NCBI GenBank assembly: GCA_029552245.1
Contig: JAKPDW010000088.1
Span: 58,121 to 122,120 of the forward strand
Length of the DNA stretch: 64,000 nt
Direction: 5' to 3'
DNA from: Deltaproteobacteria bacterium
Lineage (GTDB): Bacteria > Desulfobacterota > Desulfomonilia > UBA1062
How positions within the stretch are numbered: position 1 is the first letter of the stretch; each line of letters opens with the position of its first letter. The notes under the pieces are model-generated. The model was not told the DNA's origin, searched no databases, and saw only the letters and a list, made by a program, of their open reading frames with translations. Positions 17,817 through 25,727 of the stretch are shown here, piece after piece. Made by a program: the position numbers and the translations under genes.

Positions 17817-18061
17817 AATGCCTGGTCTGTTCTTCTCTCTTCCCGGACTACATGGAGAACTGCCTCTCCCAGGACGTGATCGACGAGCTTGAGCACCACT
17901 TCAGGTTCTGCGAGAAGTGCAGGGTCTGTTTCTCCACCTACAGGCTCACGGTCATGCTCTCCAGCAAGGTCGAGCAGCCTGCGGCGGTGAGCCCCGAGTC
18001 CGTGGAAAGGCTCACCAGCTTGCTCATCCAGCGCTTCTTCAACGGCGCCCGCGGAGCATAG
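17813..18061 (+). CDS. Small zinc-finger anti-sigma factor (soluble)
   Basis: An 82-residue protein that probably binds and silences the adjacent sigma factor. The start overlaps the sigma stop (ATGA). The core HHFRFCEKC gives the H-x3-C-x2-C zinc-binding pattern of ZAS domains (His29, Cys33, Cys36), and an extra CLVC pair sits at residues 3-6. The C-terminal half is a short amphipathic stretch with no membrane segment, so unlike RseA-type partners it would be cytosolic and might sense redox or metal state directly through its cysteines. That sensing role is inference. Confidence 0.8.
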   Translation: MKCLVCSSLFPDYMENCLSQDVIDELEHHFRFCEKCRVCFSTYRLTVMLSSKVEQPAAVSPESVERLTSLLIQRFFNGARGA

Positions 18062-18261
18062 GGGGCACGGCCCGACCTCGCTCAGGCGGGACGGCCCCGT
18101 CTGACGGGCCGACCTGCATGTCGTACCACCGTCCCGGGTTCATCCTGCCGCATGACCCCAGGGCGCCCTCCATGGCGGGACGGCCTCGATGGAGCGCGAG
18201 CGAAGCCGCCAGAGACCCAATCCGACGGACGACCGGGGGGAAATCGTTCTCTTTCTTCACA

Positions 18262-18291
18262 CCATTCGTTTCTATGGGCAGAAATGAATGG
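18262..18291. promoter_or_regulatory. 12-bp inverted repeat, candidate operator or weak terminator
   Basis: CCATTCGTTTCT (18262-18273) and AGAAATGAATGG (18280-18291) pair at 11 of 12 positions around the 6-base spacer ATGGGC. It ends seven bases before a -35 box, the right place for a regulator site. ATTTTCCTT follows the right arm, so a weak terminator for the sigma/anti-sigma genes is also possible. Confidence 0.6.
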
Positions 18292-18298
18292 ATTTTCC

Positions 18299-18327
18299 TT
18301 GCCTTGTCAGTGAAGAGTTGCTAAGAT
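18299..18327 (+). promoter_or_regulatory. Promoter of the glycosyltransferase operon
   Basis: TTGCCT (18299-18304) and TAAGAT (18322-18327) are 17 bases apart. Transcription would start near 18334, giving a leader of about 60 bases before the glycosyltransferase ATG. Confidence 0.55.
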
Positions 18328-18396
18328 ACCGATTCGCCTGTAGACGGGAAGTCCACGTCGTCGAGCACGATCACCAAAAGAGGATGTTATTGCAGT

Positions 18397-19755
18397 ATGT
18401 CATCGTTGCATGAGATACAGACTCGTTTCACCCCCGGGGCACGGAGGCGGATCAAGGACGCACCCCTCAACATCTGTCTCTACACCTACCGCGGCAAGCC
18501 GACATCAGGCGGCCAGGGGGTGTACGTCAAGCGGCTGAGCCGGGCCCTCAAGGACCTCGGGCACAACGTCGAGGTCGTGTCTTCACCTCCGTATCCAAAC
18601 ATCGACAAGGACATCCCCCTCCACAAGATCCCGAGCCTCGACCTATACAACCCGGACGATCTCTTCCGGGTGCCGAGCCTCAGGGAGCTGAGGAACCCCC
18701 TGAACCTCCTCGAGTGGCTCGGCGTGTCCACCGGGGGCTTCCCCGAGCCGTTCACCAACAGCATCCGCTACTTCTCCTTCATGAGGAGGAACCTGCACCG
18801 CTACGACGTGGTCCACGACAACCAGTGCCTGGCCTACGGCATCCTGGGCGTGAAGTTCCTCGGCATCCCGACGGTGGCCACCATCCACCACCCCATTACC
18901 GTGGACAGGGACGTGGAGGTGGCATCCGTCACCCCCTTGTGGCGCAAGCTCAAGGTGAGGAGGTGGTACTCGTTTTTGTCCATGCAGGGACGGGTATCCC
19001 GCAGGATCTCCCACATCATCACGGTGTCCAAGGCCTCCCGGAAGGACATCAGCCGCGCCTTCTCCATCCCCTTGGAGAGGTTCAGGGTGGTGCCCAACGG
19101 CATCAACATGGACATCTTCCATCCAGTGGACGGCGTGCAACGGCTCGAGAACCACATCATGGTCACCAACAGCGCCGACACGCCGCTGAAGGGCCTGCGC
19201 TACCTCATAGAGGCGGTGGCGTCTCTCAGGAAAGAGCGGCCCGTGCACCTCACGGTCATCGGCTCCCCCAAGAAGGACGGGGAGATCGAGCGACTCGTGG
19301 GGTCGCTCGGAGCCCGGGAATACATCACCTTCACCGGAAGGATCGCCGACGAGGAGTTCGCCACGTACTACGCCCGGACCACCATCGCCGTAGTCCCTTC
19401 CATCTACGAAGGGTTCGGGCTGCCTGCGGGCGAGGCCATGGCTTGCAGGGTCCCGGTCGTCAGCACCACGGGCGGCGCGCTGCCCGAGGTGGTCGGGGAC
19501 GCCGGGATCCTCGTGCCCCCGGGCGACGCCCAGGCCCTCAAGAGGGCCATCCAGGACCTCCTGGACAACCCCGGGAAGCGCCAGAGGCTCGCCCAGGCGG
19601 GGTACGAGAGGGTGAAGAGGCACTTCACCTGGGAGAACACGGCAAAGCAGGTCGTCGAGGTCTACCGCGAGGCGATAGACGAGTTCAGGCATGGATCCCT
19701 TCGGCGTGCATCGGGTACGCCCCTCGAGACCTCTGCCGGGGGGTCGGCATGCTGA
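18397..19755 (+). CDS. Glycosyltransferase, GT4-type (GT-B fold)
   Basis: A 452-residue retaining sugar transferase of the GT4 kind. The N-terminal Rossmann half opens with NICLYTYRGKPTSGGQGVYVKRLSRAL, the G-rich acceptor loop of the family. The C-terminal half has ITVSKASRKDI, VVPNGINMDIF, FTGRIADEEFATYYARTTIAVVPSIYEGFGLPAGEAMACRVPVVSTTGGALPE, with the E-x7-E motif that binds the nucleotide sugar, then GILVPPGD. There is no membrane helix. It is the first gene of a tightly packed operon and its stop overlaps the following methyltransferase start, so the sugar it adds is probably part of the product made by the other genes. Confidence 0.92.
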   Translation: MSSLHEIQTRFTPGARRRIKDAPLNICLYTYRGKPTSGGQGVYVKRLSRALKDLGHNVEVVSSPPYPNIDKDIPLHKIPSLDLYNPDDLFRVPSLRELRNPLNLLEWLGVSTGGFPEPFTNSIRYFSFMRRNLHRYDVVHDNQCLAYGILGVKFLGIPTVATIHHPITVDRDVEVASVTPLWRKLKVRRWYSFLSMQGRVSRRISHIITVSKASRKDISRAFSIPLERFRVVPNGINMDIFHPVDGVQRLENHIMVTNSADTPLKGLRYLIEAVASLRKERPVHLTVIGSPKKDGEIERLVGSLGAREYITFTGRIADEEFATYYARTTIAVVPSIYEGFGLPAGEAMACRVPVVSTTGGALPEVVGDAGILVPPGDAQALKRAIQDLLDNPGKRQRLAQAGYERVKRHFTWENTAKQVVEVYREAIDEFRHGSLRRASGTPLETSAGGSAC

Positions 19756-20474
19756 CCGTGGACTTCTCGAGGATAGAGCTGAAGCCCGGGTCCAGGGTCC
19801 TCGACGCGGGCTGCGGCGCTGGAAGGCACCTGGCCGAGGCGTTCAGGGCGAGGGGCGTGAGCGTCGTGGGCGTCGACATCAACAAGGAAGACGCGCTCAA
19901 GGCGCTCAACACCACCAAGATCATGCGCCACGCGGGTGAGGACGGCGGCGGACTGGCGCTCGTGACGGTGAGCGACGTCACGAGACTGCCGTTTAAGGAC
20001 GCATCCTTCGACGTGGTCATCTGTTCCGAGGTCCTCGAGCACATCCCGGAACATACGCGCGCGATCGAAGAGATCGTGCGGGTGCTGAAACCCGGCAAGT
20101 CGCTCGTGGTGAGCGTGCCGCGATACCTTCCCGAGAGGATCTGCTGGGCTCTCTCCGAGGAGTACCACACCGAGAAGGGCGGCCACGTGAGGATCTACAA
20201 GACATCGGAACTCGTGGCACTGCTCGAGCGGGCTGGCCTCAAGTGCATCGGCAGGGGGTGGGCGCACGCGCTCCACAGCCCCTACTGGTGGATCAAGTGC
20301 ATGGTGGGGCACAAGAACGACCAGGCCCTCCCCGTGAGGCTCTACCACAAGTTCCTCGTCTGGGACATCATGAAGAAACCCCGCCTCACGCGCACGCTCG
20401 ACCGGCTTCTCAACCCGGTCATCGCGAAGAGCGTGGTACTCTACTGCACGAAAGGCGACAGCCATGGAACGTGA
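19749..20474 (+). CDS. Class I SAM-dependent methyltransferase
   Basis: A 241-residue methyltransferase of the UbiE/Methyltransf_11 type. Motif I is SRVLDAGCGAGRHLAEAF, followed by the acidic VVGVDIN for SAM ribose binding, LPFKDASFDVVICSEVLEHIP (motif II region) and IVRVLKPGKSLVVSVPR (motif III). The C-terminal 80 residues, with YWWIKCMVGHKND, are not typical of menaquinone methyltransferases and may bind the operon's substrate. The ATG overlaps the glycosyltransferase stop (ATGCTGA) and the gene ends within the next start, so the genes are translationally coupled. Confidence 0.9.
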   Translation: MLTVDFSRIELKPGSRVLDAGCGAGRHLAEAFRARGVSVVGVDINKEDALKALNTTKIMRHAGEDGGGLALVTVSDVTRLPFKDASFDVVICSEVLEHIPEHTRAIEEIVRVLKPGKSLVVSVPRYLPERICWALSEEYHTEKGGHVRIYKTSELVALLERAGLKCIGRGWAHALHSPYWWIKCMVGHKNDQALPVRLYHKFLVWDIMKKPRLTRTLDRLLNPVIAKSVVLYCTKGDSHGT

Positions 20475-21585
20475 TCAGGCACTACAGGGCCCTGCCATCG
20501 AACTCGACCTCCTCGCCTCGTCCATAGCATCGCTGCAGAGGCCTTCCGGCGAGATCCCCTGGCACGAGGGCGGCAAGACCGACCCGTGGGACCACGTGGA
20601 GGCGGCCATCGGCCTGACGATCGGCGGACGCTACGAGGAGGCGCGCAAGGCCTTCGAGTGGCTCGCGTCCCGACAGCTCGAGGACGGCTCGTGGTACTCC
20701 GCATACCGGGACGGGGTCCCCGAGGACCTCACGAGGGAGTCGAACATGTCGAGCTACATCGCGGTGGGGGTGTTTCACTACTACCTCGTCACCCGCGACA
20801 AGGCGTTCCTCGAATACATCTGGCCCACGGTGAGCGCCGGGATCGACTTCGCGGTTGGCCTCCAGGCGCCCACGGGCGCCGTCTACTGGGCGCGCAACCC
20901 CGCCGGCGAGGTCGACCCCGTGGCGTTGCTCACCGCGAGCAGCTCGGTGTTCATGAGCCTCAAGTGCGCGCTCGTGCTGGCGCTCCTTTTGGGCGAGAGC
21001 AGGCCCAGGTGGCAGAGCGCGCTGAAGAGGCTCGGGGACGCCATCAGGTACCGGCCGCACCTCTTCGACCGCACCAAGTCACGCTACTCGATGGACTGGT
21101 TCTACCCGGTCCTCTGCGGCGCTCTCACGGGCCTGGAGGCGAAGAACCGCATCGAGCGCTTCTGGAACAGGTTCATGGTGGAGGGGCTCGGCACGAGGTG
21201 CGTCTCGGACAACCCCTGGATCACCGTCGCGGAAACCTCGGAGCTCATCCTGACGCTCGCCGCCATGGGCGAACACGAGGAGGCGAGGAGGGTCCTCGGC
21301 TGGATTCACGACAAGCGCTACGACGACGGTTCCTACTGGTGCGGCTTCACCTTCCCCGACATGGTCGTCTGGCCGGAGGAGAAGCTCACGTGGACGAACG
21401 CGGCCGTGATGATGGCCTTCGACGCGCTCAACCACGTGACCCCCGCATCGCAGCTCTTCAGCCACACCTTCTGGGAGGCCGGCAAGGGGGACTCGTCGCA
21501 CATGTACCGCTTCCTCAAGAAGCACCACCCCGTGTTCAGCATCAAGAGGGCCTTCTATTCCGACGCCGCGGACATGAGGGCGTGA
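20464..21585 (+). CDS. Alpha/alpha-toroid protein (prenyltransferase/squalene-cyclase repeat-like)
   Basis: A 373-residue soluble protein built of helical repeats with aromatic-rich turns: ASRQLEDGSWYSAY, DDGSYWCGFTFPDMVVWPEEKLTWTNAAVMMAFDAL. This pattern is seen in alpha/alpha barrels such as terpenoid cyclase-like and six-hairpin glycosidase-like folds. Databases often label such proteins prenyltransferase or squalene oxidase repeat, but I see neither the DxDD nor the QW-repeat series required for cyclisation. A glycan or isoprenoid-binding role fits the neighbours; the reaction is unknown. It overlaps the methyltransferase end by 11 bases. Confidence 0.75.
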   Translation: MERDQALQGPAIELDLLASSIASLQRPSGEIPWHEGGKTDPWDHVEAAIGLTIGGRYEEARKAFEWLASRQLEDGSWYSAYRDGVPEDLTRESNMSSYIAVGVFHYYLVTRDKAFLEYIWPTVSAGIDFAVGLQAPTGAVYWARNPAGEVDPVALLTASSSVFMSLKCALVLALLLGESRPRWQSALKRLGDAIRYRPHLFDRTKSRYSMDWFYPVLCGALTGLEAKNRIERFWNRFMVEGLGTRCVSDNPWITVAETSELILTLAAMGEHEEARRVLGWIHDKRYDDGSYWCGFTFPDMVVWPEEKLTWTNAAVMMAFDALNHVTPASQLFSHTFWEAGKGDSSHMYRFLKKHHPVFSIKRAFYSDAADMRA

Positions 21586-21589
21586 GGTC

Positions 21590-22312
21590 GTGCGCAGGGA
21601 CCACAGGCCATATTACCTCAAGCGGCTCGATCTCCTGATCAGGTCCTTCTACGTCGAGCACTTCCTGAGGCCCCACTTCAGGCGGCTCGGCAGGGGGTGT
21701 ACCTTCATGAAGCCCTGGCACGTCCACGTCTTCGGGTACCCGGTGGACCTCGGCGACTTCGCGAACGTCATCACCACGCCGGACAACCGCGTGAGGCTCA
21801 CGGTCTGGGGCAGGACCAAGGACGACGGGTTCATCTCCATAGGGCGCTACTGCCTCATCTGCCCGGGGGTCCGCATCAGCGCGGCGACGGGGATCACGGT
21901 GGGGGACAGCTGCATGATGGCCAGCGGCGTCTACATCACCGACTCGGACTGGCACGGCATATACGACCGCCTGGACTACATCGGCGCCTCCGCTCCCGTG
22001 ACCATCGGATCGAACGTCTGGCTCGGCGACAGCGTGATCGTGTGCAAGGGCGTGACCATCGGCGACAACAGCATCATCGGCGCCGGCTCGGTGGTGACCT
22101 CCGACGTTCCTTCGAACGTGATCGCGGCCGGGAACCCGGCCCGCGTGATCAGGGAGCTCGACGGCAAGACGCCCATGAGGACCCGCGCCGAGTGGTTCAC
22201 CGACCCGGCGAAGCTCGAGAGCGACATCGCGTCCATAGACCGCGACATGCTCTCGGGCAACAGCCTGATCGGCTGGCTCAGATCGATCGTCTTCCCCAGA
22301 ATCGGGGATTGA
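21590..22312 (+). CDS. Hexapeptide-repeat acyltransferase (left-handed beta-helix)
   Basis: A 240-residue acetyl- or acyltransferase of the WbbJ/LbH class, probably acylating a sugar. The repeat region runs from about residue 80 to 190: ISIGRYCLICPGVRISAATGITVGDSCMMASG, the catalytic-site histidine in DSDWHGIYD, then APVTIGSNVWLGDSVIVCKGVTIGDNSIIGAGSVVTSDVPSNVIAAGNPARVI, ending in the usual xNPA element. The start is a GTG closely following the previous stop. The 75 residues before the helix (RRDHRPYYLKRLDLLIRSFYVEHFLRPHF) are basic and may contact membranes or substrate. Confidence 0.9.
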   Translation: MRRDHRPYYLKRLDLLIRSFYVEHFLRPHFRRLGRGCTFMKPWHVHVFGYPVDLGDFANVITTPDNRVRLTVWGRTKDDGFISIGRYCLICPGVRISAATGITVGDSCMMASGVYITDSDWHGIYDRLDYIGASAPVTIGSNVWLGDSVIVCKGVTIGDNSIIGAGSVVTSDVPSNVIAAGNPARVIRELDGKTPMRTRAEWFTDPAKLESDIASIDRDMLSGNSLIGWLRSIVFPRIGD

Positions 22313-22322
22313 GGTGCAGGAC

Positions 22323-23915
22323 ATGAGAATAGCACTCATCGCAACGCCGTATCCCCTGGAGGAGGCGCCTTCCCCTCCCCTCGGTCTCTCGTACGCGGCC
22401 GCGGCCCTGGAGTCCGTGGGCGCGACGGTCCGCATCCTCGACTTCATCGTGAGCAGGTACACGCCGGAAAAGCTCCGACGCTTCCTCGACGCGTTCGAGC
22501 CGGACGCGGTGGGCGCCGGCTGTGTGACCATGAACTACCCGGATGCCGAGCGCATCATCAAGGACGTGAAGCGCTTCCGCCCGGATACCGTCACCATGAT
22601 GGGGGGGCCGCACGTCTCCTTCGACGTGGAGGGCACGTTCGCCTCGTGCCCGGAGCTCGACCTCGTCGTGATCGGCGAGGGCGAGGACACGCTCATGGAG
22701 CTCGCGCCGGTCTTGACCGACCGCAGCGCATGGGGCGCAGTCAGGGGTATCGCCTACCGCGAGGACGGCGAGGTCGTGCGCACCGGGCCCAGGGAGCTCA
22801 TCCACGACCTGGACAGGCTGCCGCTGCCGGCCAGGCACCTCCTGCCCGTCTCCAGGTACCTGGCCCTGGGCTACCCCGTGAGCATCATCACGAGCAGGGG
22901 TTGTCCCAACCGGTGCATCTTCTGTCTCGGCCGGAAGATGGTGGGGTTCAAGGGCCGCTACAGGGACCCGGGCCTCGTGGTGGACGAGATCGAGCACATC
23001 CTCTCCCTGGGTTTCACCAGGATCAACGTGGCCGACGATCTCTTCACCGCGGACAGGAAACGCGTGGCCATGCTGTGCGAGGAGATCCTGGGCAGGGGGG
23101 TGAAGTTCGGCTGGAGCGCGTTCGCGAGGGTCAACACCGTGGACCCCGAGACCCTGAAGATCATGCGCAAGGCCGGCTGCGACTGCATAAGCTTCGGCAT
23201 AGAGTCGGGCAACCCCGAGATGCTCAAGCGCATCCGCAAGGGGATCACCCTCGAGCAGGCGCGCCAGGCGGTGGCCTGGTGCAAGGAGGCGGACATCCTG
23301 CCGCACGCGTCCTTCATGGTGGGGCTGCCCGGCGAGACGAGACAGACCCTCGAGGACACCCACAGGTTCGCCACCGAGCTCAACATCGCCTACGGGTACC
23401 ACTTCTTCGCGCCGTTCCCCGGGACGACGGTGAGAGAGGAGCTCGAGAACTACGACATCGAGATCCTCACGAACGACTGGGGCAGGTACGACGCCAACTC
23501 GCCAGTGGTGAGGACCTCCGCCCTCTCGCCGGAGGAAATGATCGAGTTCGTCAAGGAGTACGACCGGTTCAACGAGGCCATCTGGGAGGAGAGCGAGCGG
23601 CGCGTGGCCGAGGGCACGTGCACGGAGAGGGAGTACCTCCTCGTGGAGGGGAACAAGAAGCTCAAGCTCGTCTACACCGTGCTCTCGAGCGACCTCGTGG
23701 AGGAGGCGTCGATAGAGCGTGTCGACCACGCATCCCCCCAGGACCTCCTCGCATCGAGGCTCGCGGCCGTAACCGGGACCGACGAGAACTTCACGAAGAG
23801 GGTGATCGGCGAGTTCTTCCAGGCGGGCTACCTCAGGCACTCCCTCGAGGGATCGCGCTTCCGGTACCGGTGGACTCACAACCTCGAGGTGGACGAGCTA
23901 CCAATCGCGCCTTGA
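22323..23915 (+). CDS. Radical SAM protein with B12-binding-like N-terminal domain
   Basis: A 530-residue enzyme that generates a 5'-deoxyadenosyl radical. Residues 1-140 form a cobalamin-binding-like Rossmann domain (PPLGLSYAAAALESVGATVRILDF, GGPHVSFD, VIGEGEDTLMEL), though the DxHxxG cobalt-ligand motif is not visible. The radical SAM core has the cluster motif C194-x3-C198-x2-C201 in TSRGCPNRCIFC, then ADDLFTADRKRV, ISFGIESGNPEMLKRIRKG and FMVGLPGETRQTLEDT. About 150 extra C-terminal residues are unassigned. This architecture is common in lipid, hopanoid and natural-product modification. The ATG nine bases after a possible GTG is preferred for its AGGA site. Its end overlaps the convergent methyltransferase. 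Confidence 0.9.
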   Translation: MRIALIATPYPLEEAPSPPLGLSYAAAALESVGATVRILDFIVSRYTPEKLRRFLDAFEPDAVGAGCVTMNYPDAERIIKDVKRFRPDTVTMMGGPHVSFDVEGTFASCPELDLVVIGEGEDTLMELAPVLTDRSAWGAVRGIAYREDGEVVRTGPRELIHDLDRLPLPARHLLPVSRYLALGYPVSIITSRGCPNRCIFCLGRKMVGFKGRYRDPGLVVDEIEHILSLGFTRINVADDLFTADRKRVAMLCEEILGRGVKFGWSAFARVNTVDPETLKIMRKAGCDCISFGIESGNPEMLKRIRKGITLEQARQAVAWCKEADILPHASFMVGLPGETRQTLEDTHRFATELNIAYGYHFFAPFPGTTVREELENYDIEILTNDWGRYDANSPVVRTSALSPEEMIEFVKEYDRFNEAIWEESERRVAEGTCTEREYLLVEGNKKLKLVYTVLSSDLVEEASIERVDHASPQDLLASRLAAVTGTDENFTKRVIGEFFQAGYLRHSLEGSRFRYRWTHNLEVDELPIAP

Positions 23916-24557
23916 CGATATCTCCGGGGGAACCTCCCCTGGCGCGCGCCTCCTGAGCACACCGAGCGTCCCCACCATGGGGAGCTCCTCGTAGAGGCCT
24001 GACGCGACGGCGAGCGAATACACGAAACGGGGCGCCTGACCGCCCTTTTGAGGGTCGAGAAAGATGTCGTGGACAGCCAGGATACCGCCGGGCATGAGGA
24101 ACCCCGACCACGAGACATAGTCGTCGAAGGCAGCCTCGTAGGTATGTCCGCCGTCGATGAAGAGCATGGCAAGGGGTGTGGCCCACATGCGGGCCGCCAC
24201 CCTCGAGCTCGCCACGATGGGTACCACCGTGTTCTCCAGGCGCGCCTCCTCGACGGCCCTCCTGAAGAAGGGGAAGGTGTCGACCCGTTCGAGGCGGGGG
24301 TCGAAGAGGTCCGGGTCGAAGTAGGGCTGGCCCGGCTGCTGTTCCTCGGACCCCCTGTGGTGGTCCACCGAGAACAGGATCCCGCCGCTCTTTTGGCAGC
24401 CCAGGCCGAGGTAGAGCGTCGACTTGCCGCAGTACCCCCCTATCTCCAGGACAGGCCCCCTGCGTGCGGCGTCCATGGCCAGGTCATGGAGCGCGCGCCC
24501 CTCCTCGGGGTCGAGAAAACCCTTTCGCGCCACCCTGTCGATGTCTTTCACGTCCAC
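23898..24557 (-). CDS. Class I SAM methyltransferase, Methyltransf_24-like
   Basis: A 219-residue protein on the opposite strand whose 3' end overlaps the radical SAM gene by 18 bases. Motif I is GPVLEIGGYCGKSTLYLGLG with the acidic FSVDHHRGSEEQQPG, and LAMLFIDGGHTYEAAFDDYVSWSGFLMPGGILAVHDIF matches the family's sugar and O-methyltransferase members. The His-rich DHHRGSEE loop could bind a metal, as in metal-dependent sugar O-methyltransferases. Sharing an end with the operon suggests it works on the same product, but it has its own transcription. Confidence 0.85.
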   Translation of the reverse strand: MDVKDIDRVARKGFLDPEEGRALHDLAMDAARRGPVLEIGGYCGKSTLYLGLGCQKSGGILFSVDHHRGSEEQQPGQPYFDPDLFDPRLERVDTFPFFRRAVEEARLENTVVPIVASSRVAARMWATPLAMLFIDGGHTYEAAFDDYVSWSGFLMPGGILAVHDIFLDPQKGGQAPRFVYSLAVASGLYEELPMVGTLGVLRRRAPGEVPPEISSRRDW

Positions 24558-24979
24558 CGTGCACCCGCTTTCCTCCCATGAAGTAAGCGGGCCGGACCTT
24601 GGAAGTCAAGCGATTTCAGGCCGGGGACACGCCGGGCGAAAGGGGATGCGCGCGAGTGCCTGCGTACCGTGGAGACCTGGTTGCCGCCTTGTCGGCGTTG
24701 AACCATCGAGGCAGGCTCTCCGCTGACCGGTCGAGAGGGCGGCCTCCCCCTCCGGAGACCACGGCACATCCCCGCCTCCTTGAGGCCGAGCGCCACGCCG
24801 AGGCGGCCCCGTCCCTCTTTCGCCCATGCCCTTGACCGCGGCAGGCCCCCCTTTTATATCTTGAAGATTACGACGAGAGTCCGCTTTCGCGGCAGTGGCA
24901 CGGCGACGAACGGGGTGACAGGGCTCTTTCGTGTATGCCGGGAGTGGGGTCAGGGACCTTTGCATGGAAAGGAGGGATC
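24558..24979 (+). other. Intergenic region holding a promoter
   Basis: A 422-base gap between divergent genes. Apart from the promoter at 24832-24860 nothing is recognised; no open frame with protein character and no strong hairpin. Confidence 0.5.
24832..24860 (+). promoter_or_regulatory. Promoter of the 150-residue helical protein gene
   Basis: TTGACC (24832-24837), 17 bases, then TATATC (24855-24860). Transcription would start near 24867 and leave a leader of about 110 bases before an AAAGGAGGG ribosome site and ATG. Confidence 0.6.
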
Positions 24980-25432
24980 ATGTTCTATTTCGAGTTGCTC
25001 GATCTCATCAAGAACAACGCGAACGAGCTCACCAGGAGGGCGTGCAAGGAGATATCCACCAGGGAGGAGACGAGGGGGTACCGGAAGATCCCCGCGGACG
25101 TCCTCTACGAAAGGGTCTTCGACGTGTACAACAACCTGAGCGGCTGGCTCGGGCAGGACGACCACACCATGAGCCAGATCCGCACCGTCTACACGGAGCT
25201 GGGCAGGAAGAGGTACCACGAGGGGATCCCCCTTCACGAGGTGGTGCTGGCGTTCATGCTCGTGAAGCGGATACTCTGGGAGTTCATCCAGGAGCGCCAG
25301 TTCTTCGAGACCACCTTCGAGATGGGCCAGGCCCTCGAACTCAACAACCGCGTGGTCTTCTTCTTCGACAGGGTCATCTACTTCGTGTCCATGGGTTACG
25401 AGGACGAGCTCCTCAAGAACATGAAGAAGTAG
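24980..25432 (+). CDS. Small helical protein, RsbRD N-terminal-domain-like
   Basis: A 150-residue protein starting at an ATG directly behind GGAAAGGAGGG. It is all-helical by composition, with aromatic residues in heptad-like spacing (NNLSGWLGQDDHTMSQI, LGRKRYHEGIPLHEVVLAFMLVKRILWEFIQ). The RYHEGIPLHEVVLA segment resembles the globin-like sensory domain found at the N-terminus of RsbRD stress proteins and some kinases, where it recognises an unknown signal. Here it stands alone without a kinase or STAS domain. The assignment is by eye and tentative. Confidence 0.6.
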   Translation: MFYFELLDLIKNNANELTRRACKEISTREETRGYRKIPADVLYERVFDVYNNLSGWLGQDDHTMSQIRTVYTELGRKRYHEGIPLHEVVLAFMLVKRILWEFIQERQFFETTFEMGQALELNNRVVFFFDRVIYFVSMGYEDELLKNMKK

Positions 25433-25727
25433 GCCCCGCCTGGACCCATGCCTCAAGGTTCGCCCGGAGAGCGCTCCCCACGGGCGCGGAAGTGACCCGT
25501 CCGGAGCGCGTTCCCCGGGGACGGCCGACGTGACGGCAGGTGCGTGGCCGCCTCCCTGAACCGGAGAGACAACGCAGCCGGTCGCTCTCTCCGAACGCCC
25601 GCTCCCCGGTCAGGCCGCGGGCTTCGGCCCCGCCCGAGGGGATCCTCGGGGTGAATGCAGGGTCTGCACGTTCGCCGATGGGCCCGCCCCTTGAGCGTTC
25701 CACCCGCACCTCACTCAGGCCCGCACC
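25433..25727. other. Intergenic region between convergent genes, nothing recognised
   Basis: A 295-base G+C-rich gap where the small helical gene and the AtuA-like operon converge. No T-rich hairpin was found on either strand. Confidence 0.4.

Larger units (their letters stand above)
18062..18396 (+). other. Regulatory intergenic region upstream of the glycosyltransferase operon
   Basis: A 335-base gap. The first 180 bases are G+C-rich with nothing recognised. From about 18240 it becomes A+T-richer and holds an inverted repeat and a promoter, listed separately. Confidence 0.6.

Noticed and set aside
20464..21585. Terpene or squalene cyclase
   Set aside because: Overall helical-toroid look only; the DxDD/QW signatures of cyclases were not found.
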